Assembly (NCBI GenBank): GCA_020347665.1
Contig: CP070737.1
Span: 2,205,601-2,252,798, forward strand
Direction of reading: 5' to 3'
Origin: Nitrospiraceae bacterium
Lineage (GTDB): Bacteria > Nitrospirota > Thermodesulfovibrionia > Thermodesulfovibrionales > UBA6898
DNA: 47,198 nucleotides
Made by a program: the position numbers and the translations under genes. The notes below the pieces were generated by a model that was not told the DNA's origin, made no database searches, and saw nothing but the letters and a program-made list of their open reading frames with translations. Shown here one piece after another: positions 17,777 to 25,618 of the stretch. Each line of letters opens with the position of its first letter. The first letter of the stretch is position 1.

Positions 17777-17958
17777 GCTCAATTATACTATATTTTATAC
17801 GTGTTAAAACCGTGCTTCTGTGATATACTTTTTTAAAGGGATAAAGAGTTCATCATATTCATCGAAAAAAAGTTTTTATGTAAATGGCGCTGAAAACAGT
17901 TTTTATAATTGTTTTTGTGCTTTGTATATATTTAATGAATGTGAGGGGGGACGCAATC

Positions 17959-18573
17959 ATGAAACCTGATATTCACTGGCTTGGTCACGATACATTCAAG
18001 ATTATTGCCGAGAAGATCATCTATACTGACCCGTTTAAAATTAAGAAAAAGGATACTGCTGATATAATCCTTATTACGCATGACCATTATGATCACTGCT
18101 CACCCGATGATATTGAGAAGGTTCAGGGGCCGGCAACGGTTATCGTTGCACCTGCTGACTGTGCAGGCAAACTGAGCGGCACGGTGAAGATAGTAAAGCC
18201 GGGGGACACAGTGCACATTGGGGGCATCGAGATAGAGGCGGTACCTTCGTACAACATCAACAAGCATTTTCATCCAAAGGAACGCGCATGGGTGGGGTAC
18301 ATTTTTACCGTAGATGAACAGCGAATCTATATTGCAGGGGATACTGATTATATTCCTGAAATGAAGGACTTCAAGGTAGATATAGCGTTGTTGCCGGTGT
18401 CTGGAACATACGTAATGACTGCTGAGGAAGCTGTTGAGGCTGCTCTTGCCATGCAGCCAAAACTTGCTATTCCAATGCACTACGGTTCAATTGTGGGTAC
18501 CCGTGATGATGCCGGAACATTTGCTGATGCGCTTAAAGACAGGATCAGTGTAGAGATTTTAGAAGAAGAGTAA
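17959..18573 (+). CDS. Metallo-beta-lactamase-fold hydrolase (UPF0173-like)
   Basis: 204 residues from the ATG preceded by the strong site AGGGGGG. Metal-binding motifs of the MBL fold are present: THDHYDHCS, 'IYIAGDTDYIPEM' and 'AIPMHYGSIVG'. The protein resembles L-ascorbate-6-phosphate lactonase/UPF0173 enzymes, but its substrate is unknown. The frame is open to an earlier ATG at 17884, which would add a hydrophobic signal-like leader (MALKTVFIIVFVLCIYLM). That start lacks a ribosome-binding site, so a cytosolic enzyme is preferred, but an exported form is possible. Confidence 0.88.
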   Translation: MKPDIHWLGHDTFKIIAEKIIYTDPFKIKKKDTADIILITHDHYDHCSPDDIEKVQGPATVIVAPADCAGKLSGTVKIVKPGDTVHIGGIEIEAVPSYNINKHFHPKERAWVGYIFTVDEQRIYIAGDTDYIPEMKDFKVDIALLPVSGTYVMTAEEAVEAALAMQPKLAIPMHYGSIVGTRDDAGTFADALKDRISVEILEEE

Positions 18574-18596
18574 TTTCAGGGATTGCCATACCGGTC

Positions 18597-19562
18597 ATGC
18601 CAAATAATATTCTTCGCTTACTTCAGGAGAGGGACTCGTATATTTCCGGCGTACAAATGAGCAGTGTTCTGGGAATTACGCGAGCTGCTATCTGGAAAAA
18701 AATTACAGTCCTGAGAAAGAAGGGCTTCATTATTGAAGCGCTGCCTTCAAAGGGATACCGGCTGGTAAAGTTCCCTGATCTTTCTGAGGATCATATTGCG
18801 GTGAGCGCGTGTGGTTTGCTCTGGAAAAGAATACTCTACTATCCATCTGTCAACTCAACAAATGAAGTAGCAATGACTTTGTCGTTACAGAATGGGGCTG
18901 AATCGGGTACGGTCATCATTGCTGATAAACAGGAAAAAGGAAGAGGCAGGATCGGAAGGCAGTGGATTTCTCCGCCGGGAGTGAATGTCTACATGAGCAT
19001 TATACTGCAGCCCGCTGTGAAACCCAGGGATGCCGCAGTTCTTACGATGCTGGCATCTGTTGCAACGGCAAAAGCGCTTGAAAAGGAAACAGGGCAATCA
19101 ATACTTCTGAAATGGCCTAATGATCTGATTATGTCGGGCAGGAAAGTAGGCGGCATTCTTACTGAAGTCAGGGCAGATCCGGATAAGATAAAAGCTGCTA
19201 TTATAGGCATAGGAATAAACGTGAATATGGATAAAAGGTCCTTCCCTTCTGAGGTCAGACGTATTGCAACGTCCCTGAAAGCCGAGACGGGCATTGATTA
19301 TTCAAGAAGCAGTGTTATCATACGTGTTCTCAGGCAGTTTGAGGCGTGCTATAAAGATTTTGAAAAGAATGGCAAAAGACCTGTTCTTGAAGATATGAAA
19401 ACACGCTCTGCAACACTGGGCAAAAGAATTACCCTTGCCGACAACAAGGAGATCTGTTCCGGCATAGCTGAAGATATTGACGATCTTGGTATGCTGCATC
19501 TTCGGATGGATTCGGGTGATATTCGGCTGTTCAGCACGGGTGATATTAATGGTATAGATTGA
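18597..19562 (+). CDS. birA: Bifunctional biotin--protein ligase/biotin operon repressor BirA
   Basis: 321 residues. An N-terminal winged-helix domain ('ISGVQMSSVLGITRAAIWKK', 'GFIIEALPSKGYRL') is followed by the ligase domain with 'QEKGRGRIGRQWISPPGVNV', 'LLKWPNDLIMSGRKVGGILT' and 'AAIIGIGINVNMD', and a C-terminal SH3-like cap. It makes biotinyl-AMP and transfers biotin to acetyl-CoA carboxylase, and the helix-turn-helix suggests repression of biotin genes. Those genes are not in the window. coaX follows closely, as in many bacteria. Confidence 0.95.
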   Translation: MPNNILRLLQERDSYISGVQMSSVLGITRAAIWKKITVLRKKGFIIEALPSKGYRLVKFPDLSEDHIAVSACGLLWKRILYYPSVNSTNEVAMTLSLQNGAESGTVIIADKQEKGRGRIGRQWISPPGVNVYMSIILQPAVKPRDAAVLTMLASVATAKALEKETGQSILLKWPNDLIMSGRKVGGILTEVRADPDKIKAAIIGIGINVNMDKRSFPSEVRRIATSLKAETGIDYSRSSVIIRVLRQFEACYKDFEKNGKRPVLEDMKTRSATLGKRITLADNKEICSGIAEDIDDLGMLHLRMDSGDIRLFSTGDINGID

Positions 19563-19632
19563 TTTCACTATGTATGGGAACGTTCAAATGGCTACAGAAA
19601 AACCCGATGAGAAATATTGTCATGCAGGTGCT

Positions 19633-20406
19633 ATGCTTATAGCTGCCGATATTGGAAACTCAACCATAAAAATCGGTTATTTTACCGACAGCGGTCTGAT
19701 TGTTCAAAAATTGAGAACAAATATGCACGCTCGTGCATCAGAATACAGCACGGCCATGAATGCGTTTATGGCTGATAATAATATCGAAAAAAAGAATATT
19801 AACGGTATAATATCTTCTGTAGTTGACGGTCTGTCGGAGCGTATGGGGAGCGCTCTAAGGGGTTTTTCGGGTGACAGGGACATGGCAGTGTTAACCGTGA
19901 ACCACAGAATGAATACCGGTTTGCACTTCAGGATTGCAGAGCCCGGGGAATTAGGTGCAGATAGAATTGCAAATGCCATTGGTGCGTATGAGATACTGAA
20001 CAGTCCTGTTGCTGTTCTTGACTTTGGTACAGCTACGACCGTAACCGTTGTTAATCAGGATGCAGAATACCTGGGTGGTTCTATCCTGCCCGGCATTGGA
20101 TTAATGAATAAAATGCTCGGTCAGGGAACGTCGAAACTGGAACAGGTTTCTCTGGAGCCACCACAATCTGCGCTGGGCAAGGATACAGCAGCGTGCATTC
20201 GGTCAGGGCTCTTTTTTGGGACAGCGGGTGCGGTTGAACGGATTATTGCTGAACTGGAAGAAGAGAATCATTGCGGACTGAGCATTGTTATGACCGGCGG
20301 ATTCTCTGGTGCAATGGATTCATTCATCGGACGGCCACATGTCATGCATCCTCATCTGACACTTGAAGGGCTTAAGATATTATATGAAAAAAACAGATAT
20401 GCATGA
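19633..20406 (+). CDS. coaX: Type III pantothenate kinase
   Basis: 257 residues from the ATG of MLIAADIGNSTIKIGYF, the usual CoaX N-terminus, with GCAGGTG just upstream. An in-frame ATG at 19570 would add 21 unrelated residues. The ASKHA-fold signatures are present: 'GELGADRIANAIGAYE', 'VLDFGTATTVTVVN' and 'GGSILPGIGLM'. It phosphorylates pantothenate in the first step of coenzyme A synthesis, is not feedback-inhibited by CoA in characterised members, and needs a monovalent cation. It overlaps the start of the next gene. Confidence 0.93.
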   Translation: MLIAADIGNSTIKIGYFTDSGLIVQKLRTNMHARASEYSTAMNAFMADNNIEKKNINGIISSVVDGLSERMGSALRGFSGDRDMAVLTVNHRMNTGLHFRIAEPGELGADRIANAIGAYEILNSPVAVLDFGTATTVTVVNQDAEYLGGSILPGIGLMNKMLGQGTSKLEQVSLEPPQSALGKDTAACIRSGLFFGTAGAVERIIAELEEENHCGLSIVMTGGFSGAMDSFIGRPHVMHPHLTLEGLKILYEKNRYA

Positions 20407-21424
20407 GCTAAGGAAAGACCCCCTCTTGGGAAGATGGATTGCTGTTTATTCCTACCCCCGGGACCCCTCGGATTATAGTATTCATGCCACAGAAAATCAT
20501 GAAAAGGATTGCATCCTCTGTCCCGGGAAGGAAGATGAACTGCCGCCAGCGATCATGAGTATGCCAAAAAAAAGCGGCTCAAAGCGGTCCGAAAGAGAAT
20601 GGTGGACAAGAGTTATTCCCCATGTTACCCCTGTATTTTGTGGAGACGGGGATCTGGGCAGGACGGGAGTTGGTTTATACGATAAGATGAATGGGATAGG
20701 AGCAGATGAAATAGTGATCGAATCCCCGGACCATTCCAAAAGGCCTGAAGATATGGGCATTGAGCAGATGGTAAGGGTAATAACAACCTACAGGGAAAGG
20801 ATTGTCGCCCTTGATGAAGATCCCAGATTCAGATATACCTTAATATATAAGAATTCTGGAAAGCGGGCGGGTGCTCTTTTTTCGCATCCGGCTTCACACA
20901 TAGCTTCAACTCCCGTCATACCCAAAAGAGTTAAAGAAGAACTCGATGGAGCCAAGCTCTATTTTAACTATAAAGAAAGGTGTATTTTCTGTGATGTTAT
21001 CAGAGAAGAACTCAGAGTCAATCAACGGGTGATACTTGAAACAGACCACTTCCTGCTCTTTTGTCCGTATGCGTCAAAATTTCCGTTTGAGACTTGGATT
21101 ATACCGAAAAAACATAGCTGTGCTTTTCAGGATATACAATCGGATGAAATGAAAGACTTTGCGTATGTGCTGGCTGCTGTTCTGAGGAAGCTCCGAAAGA
21201 CCTTTAACGGTTTAGCATTCAATTATTTTATTCATACTGCTCCTAACAGGATTCCGAGAAAGGATCACTGGCATACGCTGGGTGAGGATTACCACTGGCA
21301 TGTAGAAATAATACCAAGATTGTTAACGACGAGCGGATTTGAATGGGGTTCCGGTTTTTATATATTGCCGACGTCACCCGAATACGCGGCAAAATTTCTG
21401 ATGGAGGTTGATTATGGAGATTAA
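20384..21424 (+). CDS. GalT-like nucleotidyltransferase, canonical HxH replaced
   Basis: About 346 residues. Two HIT-like halves of the galactose-1-phosphate uridylyltransferase family are visible: 'LRKDPLLGRWIAV', CILCPGKEDELPPAI (CxxC zinc site), 'CIFCDVIREELR' (second CxxC), and 'HWHVEIIPRLL' near the end. Family members normally carry HPHxQ, whose second His is the nucleotidylated residue; at the matching place this protein reads HPASH. Either catalysis uses another residue or the protein is no longer a standard GalT. No other Leloir gene is nearby. Several in-frame starts exist (20363, 20384, 20399); all overlap coaX. Confidence 0.75.
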   Translation: MKKTDMHELRKDPLLGRWIAVYSYPRDPSDYSIHATENHEKDCILCPGKEDELPPAIMSMPKKSGSKRSEREWWTRVIPHVTPVFCGDGDLGRTGVGLYDKMNGIGADEIVIESPDHSKRPEDMGIEQMVRVITTYRERIVALDEDPRFRYTLIYKNSGKRAGALFSHPASHIASTPVIPKRVKEELDGAKLYFNYKERCIFCDVIREELRVNQRVILETDHFLLFCPYASKFPFETWIIPKKHSCAFQDIQSDEMKDFAYVLAAVLRKLRKTFNGLAFNYFIHTAPNRIPRKDHWHTLGEDYHWHVEIIPRLLTTSGFEWGSGFYILPTSPEYAAKFLMEVDYGD

Positions 21425-21866
21425 AAAGATTGTTTTTGCAACGGATTTTTCCGAGAGCTCTGTAAATGCTCTCAGATATGCGGTTGATCTTGCGAAACAG
21501 TATGGGGCAAGGCTTTATTTTTTGCATGTGCTGTATGATGTGGCAAAGACCTCGGGCTGGTATGTCCCTCACGTATCGATGGATGAAATGTATAAGGATA
21601 TGGAAAAGAGCGCCCGAGAGGAACTTGATAAACTGTTCGTTGATGAAATGAGAGGTTACGAAGGCATAGAACGGATAGTGCTGAAAGGAACTCCTCATGA
21701 AGAAATAGTCACATACGCGGAAGAACAGAATATAGATATGATTGTCATTGGAACTCATGGCAGAAAGGGAATAGACAGAATGATCTTTGGCAGTACGGCT
21801 GAGCAGGTCATACGGAACGCCCCGTGTCCTGTTCTTTCCGTGAGATTGCCCAGGCATCTTAAATAG
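21414..21866 (+). CDS. Universal stress protein, UspA family
   Basis: 150 residues from the ATG preceded by GGAGG. Single Usp domain: N-terminal 'KKIVFATDFSESSVNALRYA' and the ATP-binding signature G-2x-G-9x-G(S/T) in GTHGRKGIDRMIFGST, so it belongs to the ATP-binding subgroup. It likely acts in stress signalling, not as an enzyme. It overlaps the GalT-like gene by 11 bases and abuts the JAMM gene with no spacer, so the three are cotranscribed. Confidence 0.93.
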   Translation: MEIKKIVFATDFSESSVNALRYAVDLAKQYGARLYFLHVLYDVAKTSGWYVPHVSMDEMYKDMEKSAREELDKLFVDEMRGYEGIERIVLKGTPHEEIVTYAEEQNIDMIVIGTHGRKGIDRMIFGSTAEQVIRNAPCPVLSVRLPRHLK

Positions 21867-22373
21867 ATGAGAGTTTATTTGTCTGAAACGGCATTTTTGG
21901 ATATTTTACTGAGTTCAGCAGAAGTATATAAGAAAGAGTGTCTGGGATATCTCCTTGGCTATAAACTGAAGGATAGATTTATTATAGAGCACGCATTTAG
22001 CTTTCAGACAGCGAGCAGAAGACCGCGTGGCGTAACGTCTCTCGACAGAAGCCATAAAAAAATACAGCCTGTTCTGGACCGTTTTGACCGGCTGGAAATC
22101 ATCGGTGATTTTCATTCCCACACTCAGTTTGGAAAAAGCAGGGGCCTCCCTAAGCCAAGCATGGAAGATGTGAAAGGCATGAAGGCTGATCACATTTATC
22201 TTATAAATGCCATTAATAATAGCAAGAAGACTGTAGACTGGGCAGAAAACGCGGACAGCACGATATCCGGCTCGACAGGTAATTTATTTTATAAAATATC
22301 AGCATATTACGTAAGTGGAATTTCTTCCGTGAGGAAAGCAAAAATATACTGCCCGTTCCCTCCGGGATTTTAA
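21867..22373 (+). CDS. JAMM/MPN+ metallopeptidase (M67 family)
   Basis: 168 residues. The zinc site of the JAMM family is present: Glu24 in KKECLGYLLG, then H83-S-H85 followed after 12 residues by S98-x-x-D101 (GDFHSHTQ ... PSMEDV). Bacterial members of this size cleave ubiquitin-like sulfur carriers such as CysO or ThiS/MoaD fusions. The ATG follows the uspA stop directly (TAGATG). A HesA/MoeB-type E1 gene lies 1.1 kb downstream but is decayed. A frame that stays open in -1 after the stop (to about 22451) might hint at a C-terminal frameshift, though I cannot show this. Confidence 0.82.
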   Translation: MRVYLSETAFLDILLSSAEVYKKECLGYLLGYKLKDRFIIEHAFSFQTASRRPRGVTSLDRSHKKIQPVLDRFDRLEIIGDFHSHTQFGKSRGLPKPSMEDVKGMKADHIYLINAINNSKKTVDWAENADSTISGSTGNLFYKISAYYVSGISSVRKAKIYCPFPPGF

Positions 22374-22451
22374 ATGAAGCGATAAGGAGCAAAGGAACCG
22401 GAATGGCCCGGCACATCAGCCATATCGCAGGCTCCCGGGAAAAATCTTGAT

Positions 22452-23330
22452 TTGAAAATAAAAACGTTCTTCATTCTTTCTGTTGTATTTCATGTATTGC
22501 TGCTCGTTGGCATATATTTTTTGCCGACCCCGAAGTCTGACAACAAAGAAGAGTTCGTGACTACTCTCGTTTTTCCCGAAGAACTGAACAAACCTGAAGA
22601 GGTCCCTCGCCTTATTCCTCAGCCCACGAAAAGGCCGCGGATGGCGCCGCCTGTGCAGAAGCGACGAGAAATACCTTCAAAAGAAAAACCGGAAGTTCCC
22701 GGAAGAGGGAGGAAGACGGGCAAGCCCTTGCCCGAAGGAATCTCTCCTGAAAAGCGACGAGAAATACCTTCAAAAGAAAAACCGGAAGTTCCCGGAAGAG
22801 GGAGGAAAACGGGCAAGCCCTTGCCCGAAGGAATCTCTCCTGAAAAAGGTCCACCTGAAAGCTCAAAGGAGCGAACTGAAGAGGCAGGAAGGGTGAAACC
22901 GGGTTATGACGAATGGGCAAAAATATTTGATAGAGATATTATCAGCAGCACTGCAAAAAAAGATTTTCAAGGGAGTTCTAAAGAATCTGACAGAGATAAG
23001 ACGATTACCTTTAATACGGCAGAATATCGTTATACAGGATATATGAGCAAATTAAAGGAACGGATAGAAAGCATATGGATGTATCCTTTAGAAGCACGCA
23101 TGAAAGGGATTTATGGCGATTTAAGGATACGGTTTACCATCAAGAAAAATGGAAGACTTCAGGGGGTGGAACTCGTTCGTACGTCCGGATATAAGATGCT
23201 TGATGACGCGGCACTCAAGGCGCTGAAAGATGGTGAACCGTACTGGCCTTTACCTGAAGAATGGGGCATGGAATCATACACAATCCATGGACATTTTATT
23301 TACAACATGTACGGATATTATGTGAGGTAG
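22452..23330 (+). CDS. TonB-family protein with proline/charged linker
   Basis: 292 residues, TTG start. A single N-terminal transmembrane helix (about 4-25, 'FFILSVVFHVLLLVGIYFLP') is followed by a long Pro/Lys/Glu-rich periplasmic linker and a C-terminal TonB/TolA-like domain (about 200-285: 'YMSKLKERIESIWMYP', 'GDLRIRFTIKKNGRLQGVEL', 'YKMLDDAALKAL'). Such proteins carry proton-motive energy from ExbBD to outer-membrane transporters, or serve in envelope functions. No exbB, exbD or receptor gene is near. The linker contains a recent 31-residue tandem duplication. Confidence 0.85.
   Translation: MKIKTFFILSVVFHVLLLVGIYFLPTPKSDNKEEFVTTLVFPEELNKPEEVPRLIPQPTKRPRMAPPVQKRREIPSKEKPEVPGRGRKTGKPLPEGISPEKRREIPSKEKPEVPGRGRKTGKPLPEGISPEKGPPESSKERTEEAGRVKPGYDEWAKIFDRDIISSTAKKDFQGSSKESDRDKTITFNTAEYRYTGYMSKLKERIESIWMYPLEARMKGIYGDLRIRFTIKKNGRLQGVELVRTSGYKMLDDAALKALKDGEPYWPLPEEWGMESYTIHGHFIYNMYGYYVR
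22659..22844 (+). repeat. 93-bp tandem duplication inside the TonB-like gene
   Basis: Two head-to-tail copies, 22659-22751 and 22752-22844, differ at only one base (AGGAAGACG versus AGGAAAACG, a synonymous Lys change). Each encodes the same 31 residues beginning KRREIPSKEKPEVPGRGR. The phase is maintained, so the duplication lengthens the linker without breaking the gene. Near-identity at DNA level implies a recent event or active repeat-number variation. Confidence 0.95.
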
Positions 23331-23445
23331 AACAACTCCCATTCATATTGTGATCGTTGAATGTTTTCGATGTCATCTGTTATACGTGTCCGTTTTCTCT
23401 AACACAGAATGAGAGTGAACGGCAAGCGGAGGAAGATACGGACGC

Positions 23446-23904
23446 TTGAAATTTTCACAGGAAAAGCTTGATAGGCACAACAGCCAGATAATGCTTGATG
23501 GCTGGGGTATTAAAACACAGAAAGATATTAAAGATTCAAGTGTGTTTATTGCGGGGGCTGGAGTGGGAACGATCCGCATATCAATATCGTGGCATTGCCT
23601 CACAAAATTGTTCCAGATAGGGATGAATGGCAGAGTTGCGTTCATAAAAGTTCGGGAGACGCCCTGCCTGAAATGCTACTTCCCTGAATCGCCACCAAAA
23701 GGAGTTTTTTCGGTTCTCGGTGCAACGCCCGGAGTTATCGGTACATTGCAGGCACTGGAAGCATTGAAATACTTTTCCCATGACGGAAAAGTATTAAAAG
23801 GATCTTTGCTCGTATGGTCAGGATCTGATATGTCGTTTAGAACATTCAGAGGACATCAGGATTCGGAATGTCCTTCATGTGGCACACGAATAACTGAGGA
23901 TTAA
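23446..23904 (+). pseudogene. Collapsed HesA/MoeB/ThiF E1-like gene
   Basis: An open frame of 152 residues where intact homologues have about 250-270. The N-terminus ('LDRHNSQIMLDGWGIKTQ', 'DSSVFIAGAG') and the C-terminus ('TPCLKCYFPESPPKGVFSVL', 'PGVIGTLQALEALKYF', 'CPSCG') are family-like. Between them the glycine loop after GAG, the Arg finger region and most of the adenylation domain are missing. In the +1 frame at about 23576-23615 the DNA still reads PHINIVALPHKI, resembling the family's 'LNPDVEV...' segment. This suggests at least two or three small deletions that happen to restore frame. The retained CxxC pairs would still bind zinc. It should be inactive as an adenylating E1. Confidence 0.72.
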
Positions 23905-24184
23905 TGGTTTTTGGTATGAATATAACATTGATATCAAACAGGGCATCTCTTTTGGAGATCACTATCTGATACATGAATTCCAACAGGCGCGTTCGGAATT
24001 TCATGCGTCAGTAAACACCCTTTTTACGCCCCTGCTATTTACAAATGGACAATTTTAGTTTAAATTATGATAATATTAGACATGCCAAGGGGCATGAATT
24101 TCAGAAAATAAGGGCCATAGGCGGAATAGGCGAACAGCACCTGAACGTTTCATAGTCTGAGTATATGAAAGGAATAAAGATTTA

Positions 24185-25510
24185 GTGAACCTTACCCTGA
24201 AACAGAAGATATTTATCAGCTATCTCATCATGATATCATTCATTCTTATCGTCGGGGGCTATGCCATCTGGAGTCTGCGGGAGTTAAACAATATTTCGAC
24301 TGCTCTGATCTTTGACGATATTGAAACTGCAGAAAAGATCACAAAGTTGAACGACATTGTTATGGCACAGGACCTTTATGAAAAGAGATATCTTACCCTT
24401 CGCAGTCCCAATGCTGAAACAATATTCTGGCGACGGAGCAGAGAATTTAAGTCATTACACTCTGAAATCAATGAGAACAATCCACGGCTACAAAGTCTCC
24501 TCGACTCCCTTGCGGAGCAGCACGATCATTATACAAAACTCTTTACCAAACAAGCCTCCCTGATAAAGGCTCGGAGAATCGAAGAAGCTGAAGAAATGTC
24601 ATCTCATCAACTCAAAACAGCCTTAAACAAAATCATTGTATCTCTTAAAGACATCGGAATCAAGGTTAAAGAACAACAGAATCTTCATATTGGCAGGGCT
24701 GGAGATGTTGGCAAACAGGCACTCATGATTACGATAATTTTGAGCAGCCTTTCCTTGGGCTTTGGTATATTGTTCGCGTCGTTGATAACGAATAACATAA
24801 ACACTGCTATTAGTAAATTGAAAGAGGCAACAGACTCAATCAGCAGCGGCAATTATGACAATCTTCCGGATATCCAGGGTGCGGACGAACTCGCAGACTT
24901 GGCTATCTCGTTCCGGGAAATGTCTTCACGCCTTAAGGAACTCGAGGCCATGAATCTTGATGCAAATCCCTTGACAAAATTACCGGGAAACCTCGCGATA
25001 GAAAAAGAACTGCTGACACGTTTAAACGAAACTATGAAATTCTCGTTTTGTCTGATTGATCTTGATAACTTTAAGGCCTACAGTGACCGTTATGGTTATT
25101 CACGAGGCAGTGATGTTCTGAAGTGGTTAGGAGACCTGCTGTTTGAGGTTAAAGCGAACTACGGGGCAAATGATGATTTTCTGGGACATATCGGTGGAGA
25201 TGATTTTGTCATCATCTGCTCACCGGAAAGAATACATTCGATCTGTAACAGGGTGATCGAAGAATTCGATAAAGGAATTATTGATCATTATGACCCGGAA
25301 GATGTACAAAAAGGCTTTATTATTTCGGTTGACCGTGAAGACAGGCCAGCTATGTACGGCATTATGACCGTATCACTGGCAGTTGTGAATACCGACCGGA
25401 CGCTGATCAGGGAGCCAAAAGAAGTTGCCCAGAAGGTTGCAGAATTAAAACAATACGCCAAGACGTTCAAGAAGAGCGTGGTTATCATGGACCGCAGAAG
25501 ATCGCGGTAA
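24185..25510 (+). CDS. Membrane sensor with HAMP and divergent GGDEF (GGDDF) domain
   Basis: 441 residues, GTG start. TM1 (about 9-30), a helical four-helix-bundle-type periplasmic sensor, TM2 (about 178-200), HAMP (about 200-255), then a GGDEF-like domain with 'NPLTKLPGNLAIEKEL', 'FCLIDLDNFKAYSDRYGYSR' and HIGGDDFVII. The signature is GGDDF where active cyclases have GG(D/E)EF, and the upstream inhibitory RxxD site is absent (ANDD). It may be a weak cyclase, a binding-only domain, or use the altered residue. The 280-base gap before it holds only a short inverted repeat (CATGCC/GGCATG near 24081-24097). Confidence 0.88.
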   Translation: MNLTLKQKIFISYLIMISFILIVGGYAIWSLRELNNISTALIFDDIETAEKITKLNDIVMAQDLYEKRYLTLRSPNAETIFWRRSREFKSLHSEINENNPRLQSLLDSLAEQHDHYTKLFTKQASLIKARRIEEAEEMSSHQLKTALNKIIVSLKDIGIKVKEQQNLHIGRAGDVGKQALMITIILSSLSLGFGILFASLITNNINTAISKLKEATDSISSGNYDNLPDIQGADELADLAISFREMSSRLKELEAMNLDANPLTKLPGNLAIEKELLTRLNETMKFSFCLIDLDNFKAYSDRYGYSRGSDVLKWLGDLLFEVKANYGANDDFLGHIGGDDFVIICSPERIHSICNRVIEEFDKGIIDHYDPEDVQKGFIISVDREDRPAMYGIMTVSLAVVNTDRTLIREPKEVAQKVAELKQYAKTFKKSVVIMDRRRSR

Positions 25511-25618
25511 CCGTGTAAAACAGTTTTTAAGTACACCCGCTGTCACACAGGAACGTTCTTTCTATCGGTTTTCCCTATACCCTTTTTAAATTATATGAAT
25601 TTTGATAGGGTTGATAGC

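Noticed and set aside
17884-17958. Signal peptide on the MBL-fold hydrolase
   Set aside because: The upstream ATG has no ribosome-binding site while the internal ATG has AGGGGGG; kept only as an alternative.
22659-22844. Two near-identical 93-bp units as a possible CRISPR-like array
   Set aside because: The copies are directly joined without spacers, keep reading frame inside a TonB-like gene and encode the same peptide, so it is a tandem duplication.
23905-24184. c-di-GMP riboswitch before the GGDEF gene
   Set aside because: Only a 6-base inverted repeat was found; the conserved GEMM core sequence and its two stems are not visible.
25511-25618. Rho-independent terminator between convergent GGDEF and M16 genes
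   Set aside because: CCCTAT and ATAGGG arms exist but are 6 bases long and about 27 bases apart with no following T-run.
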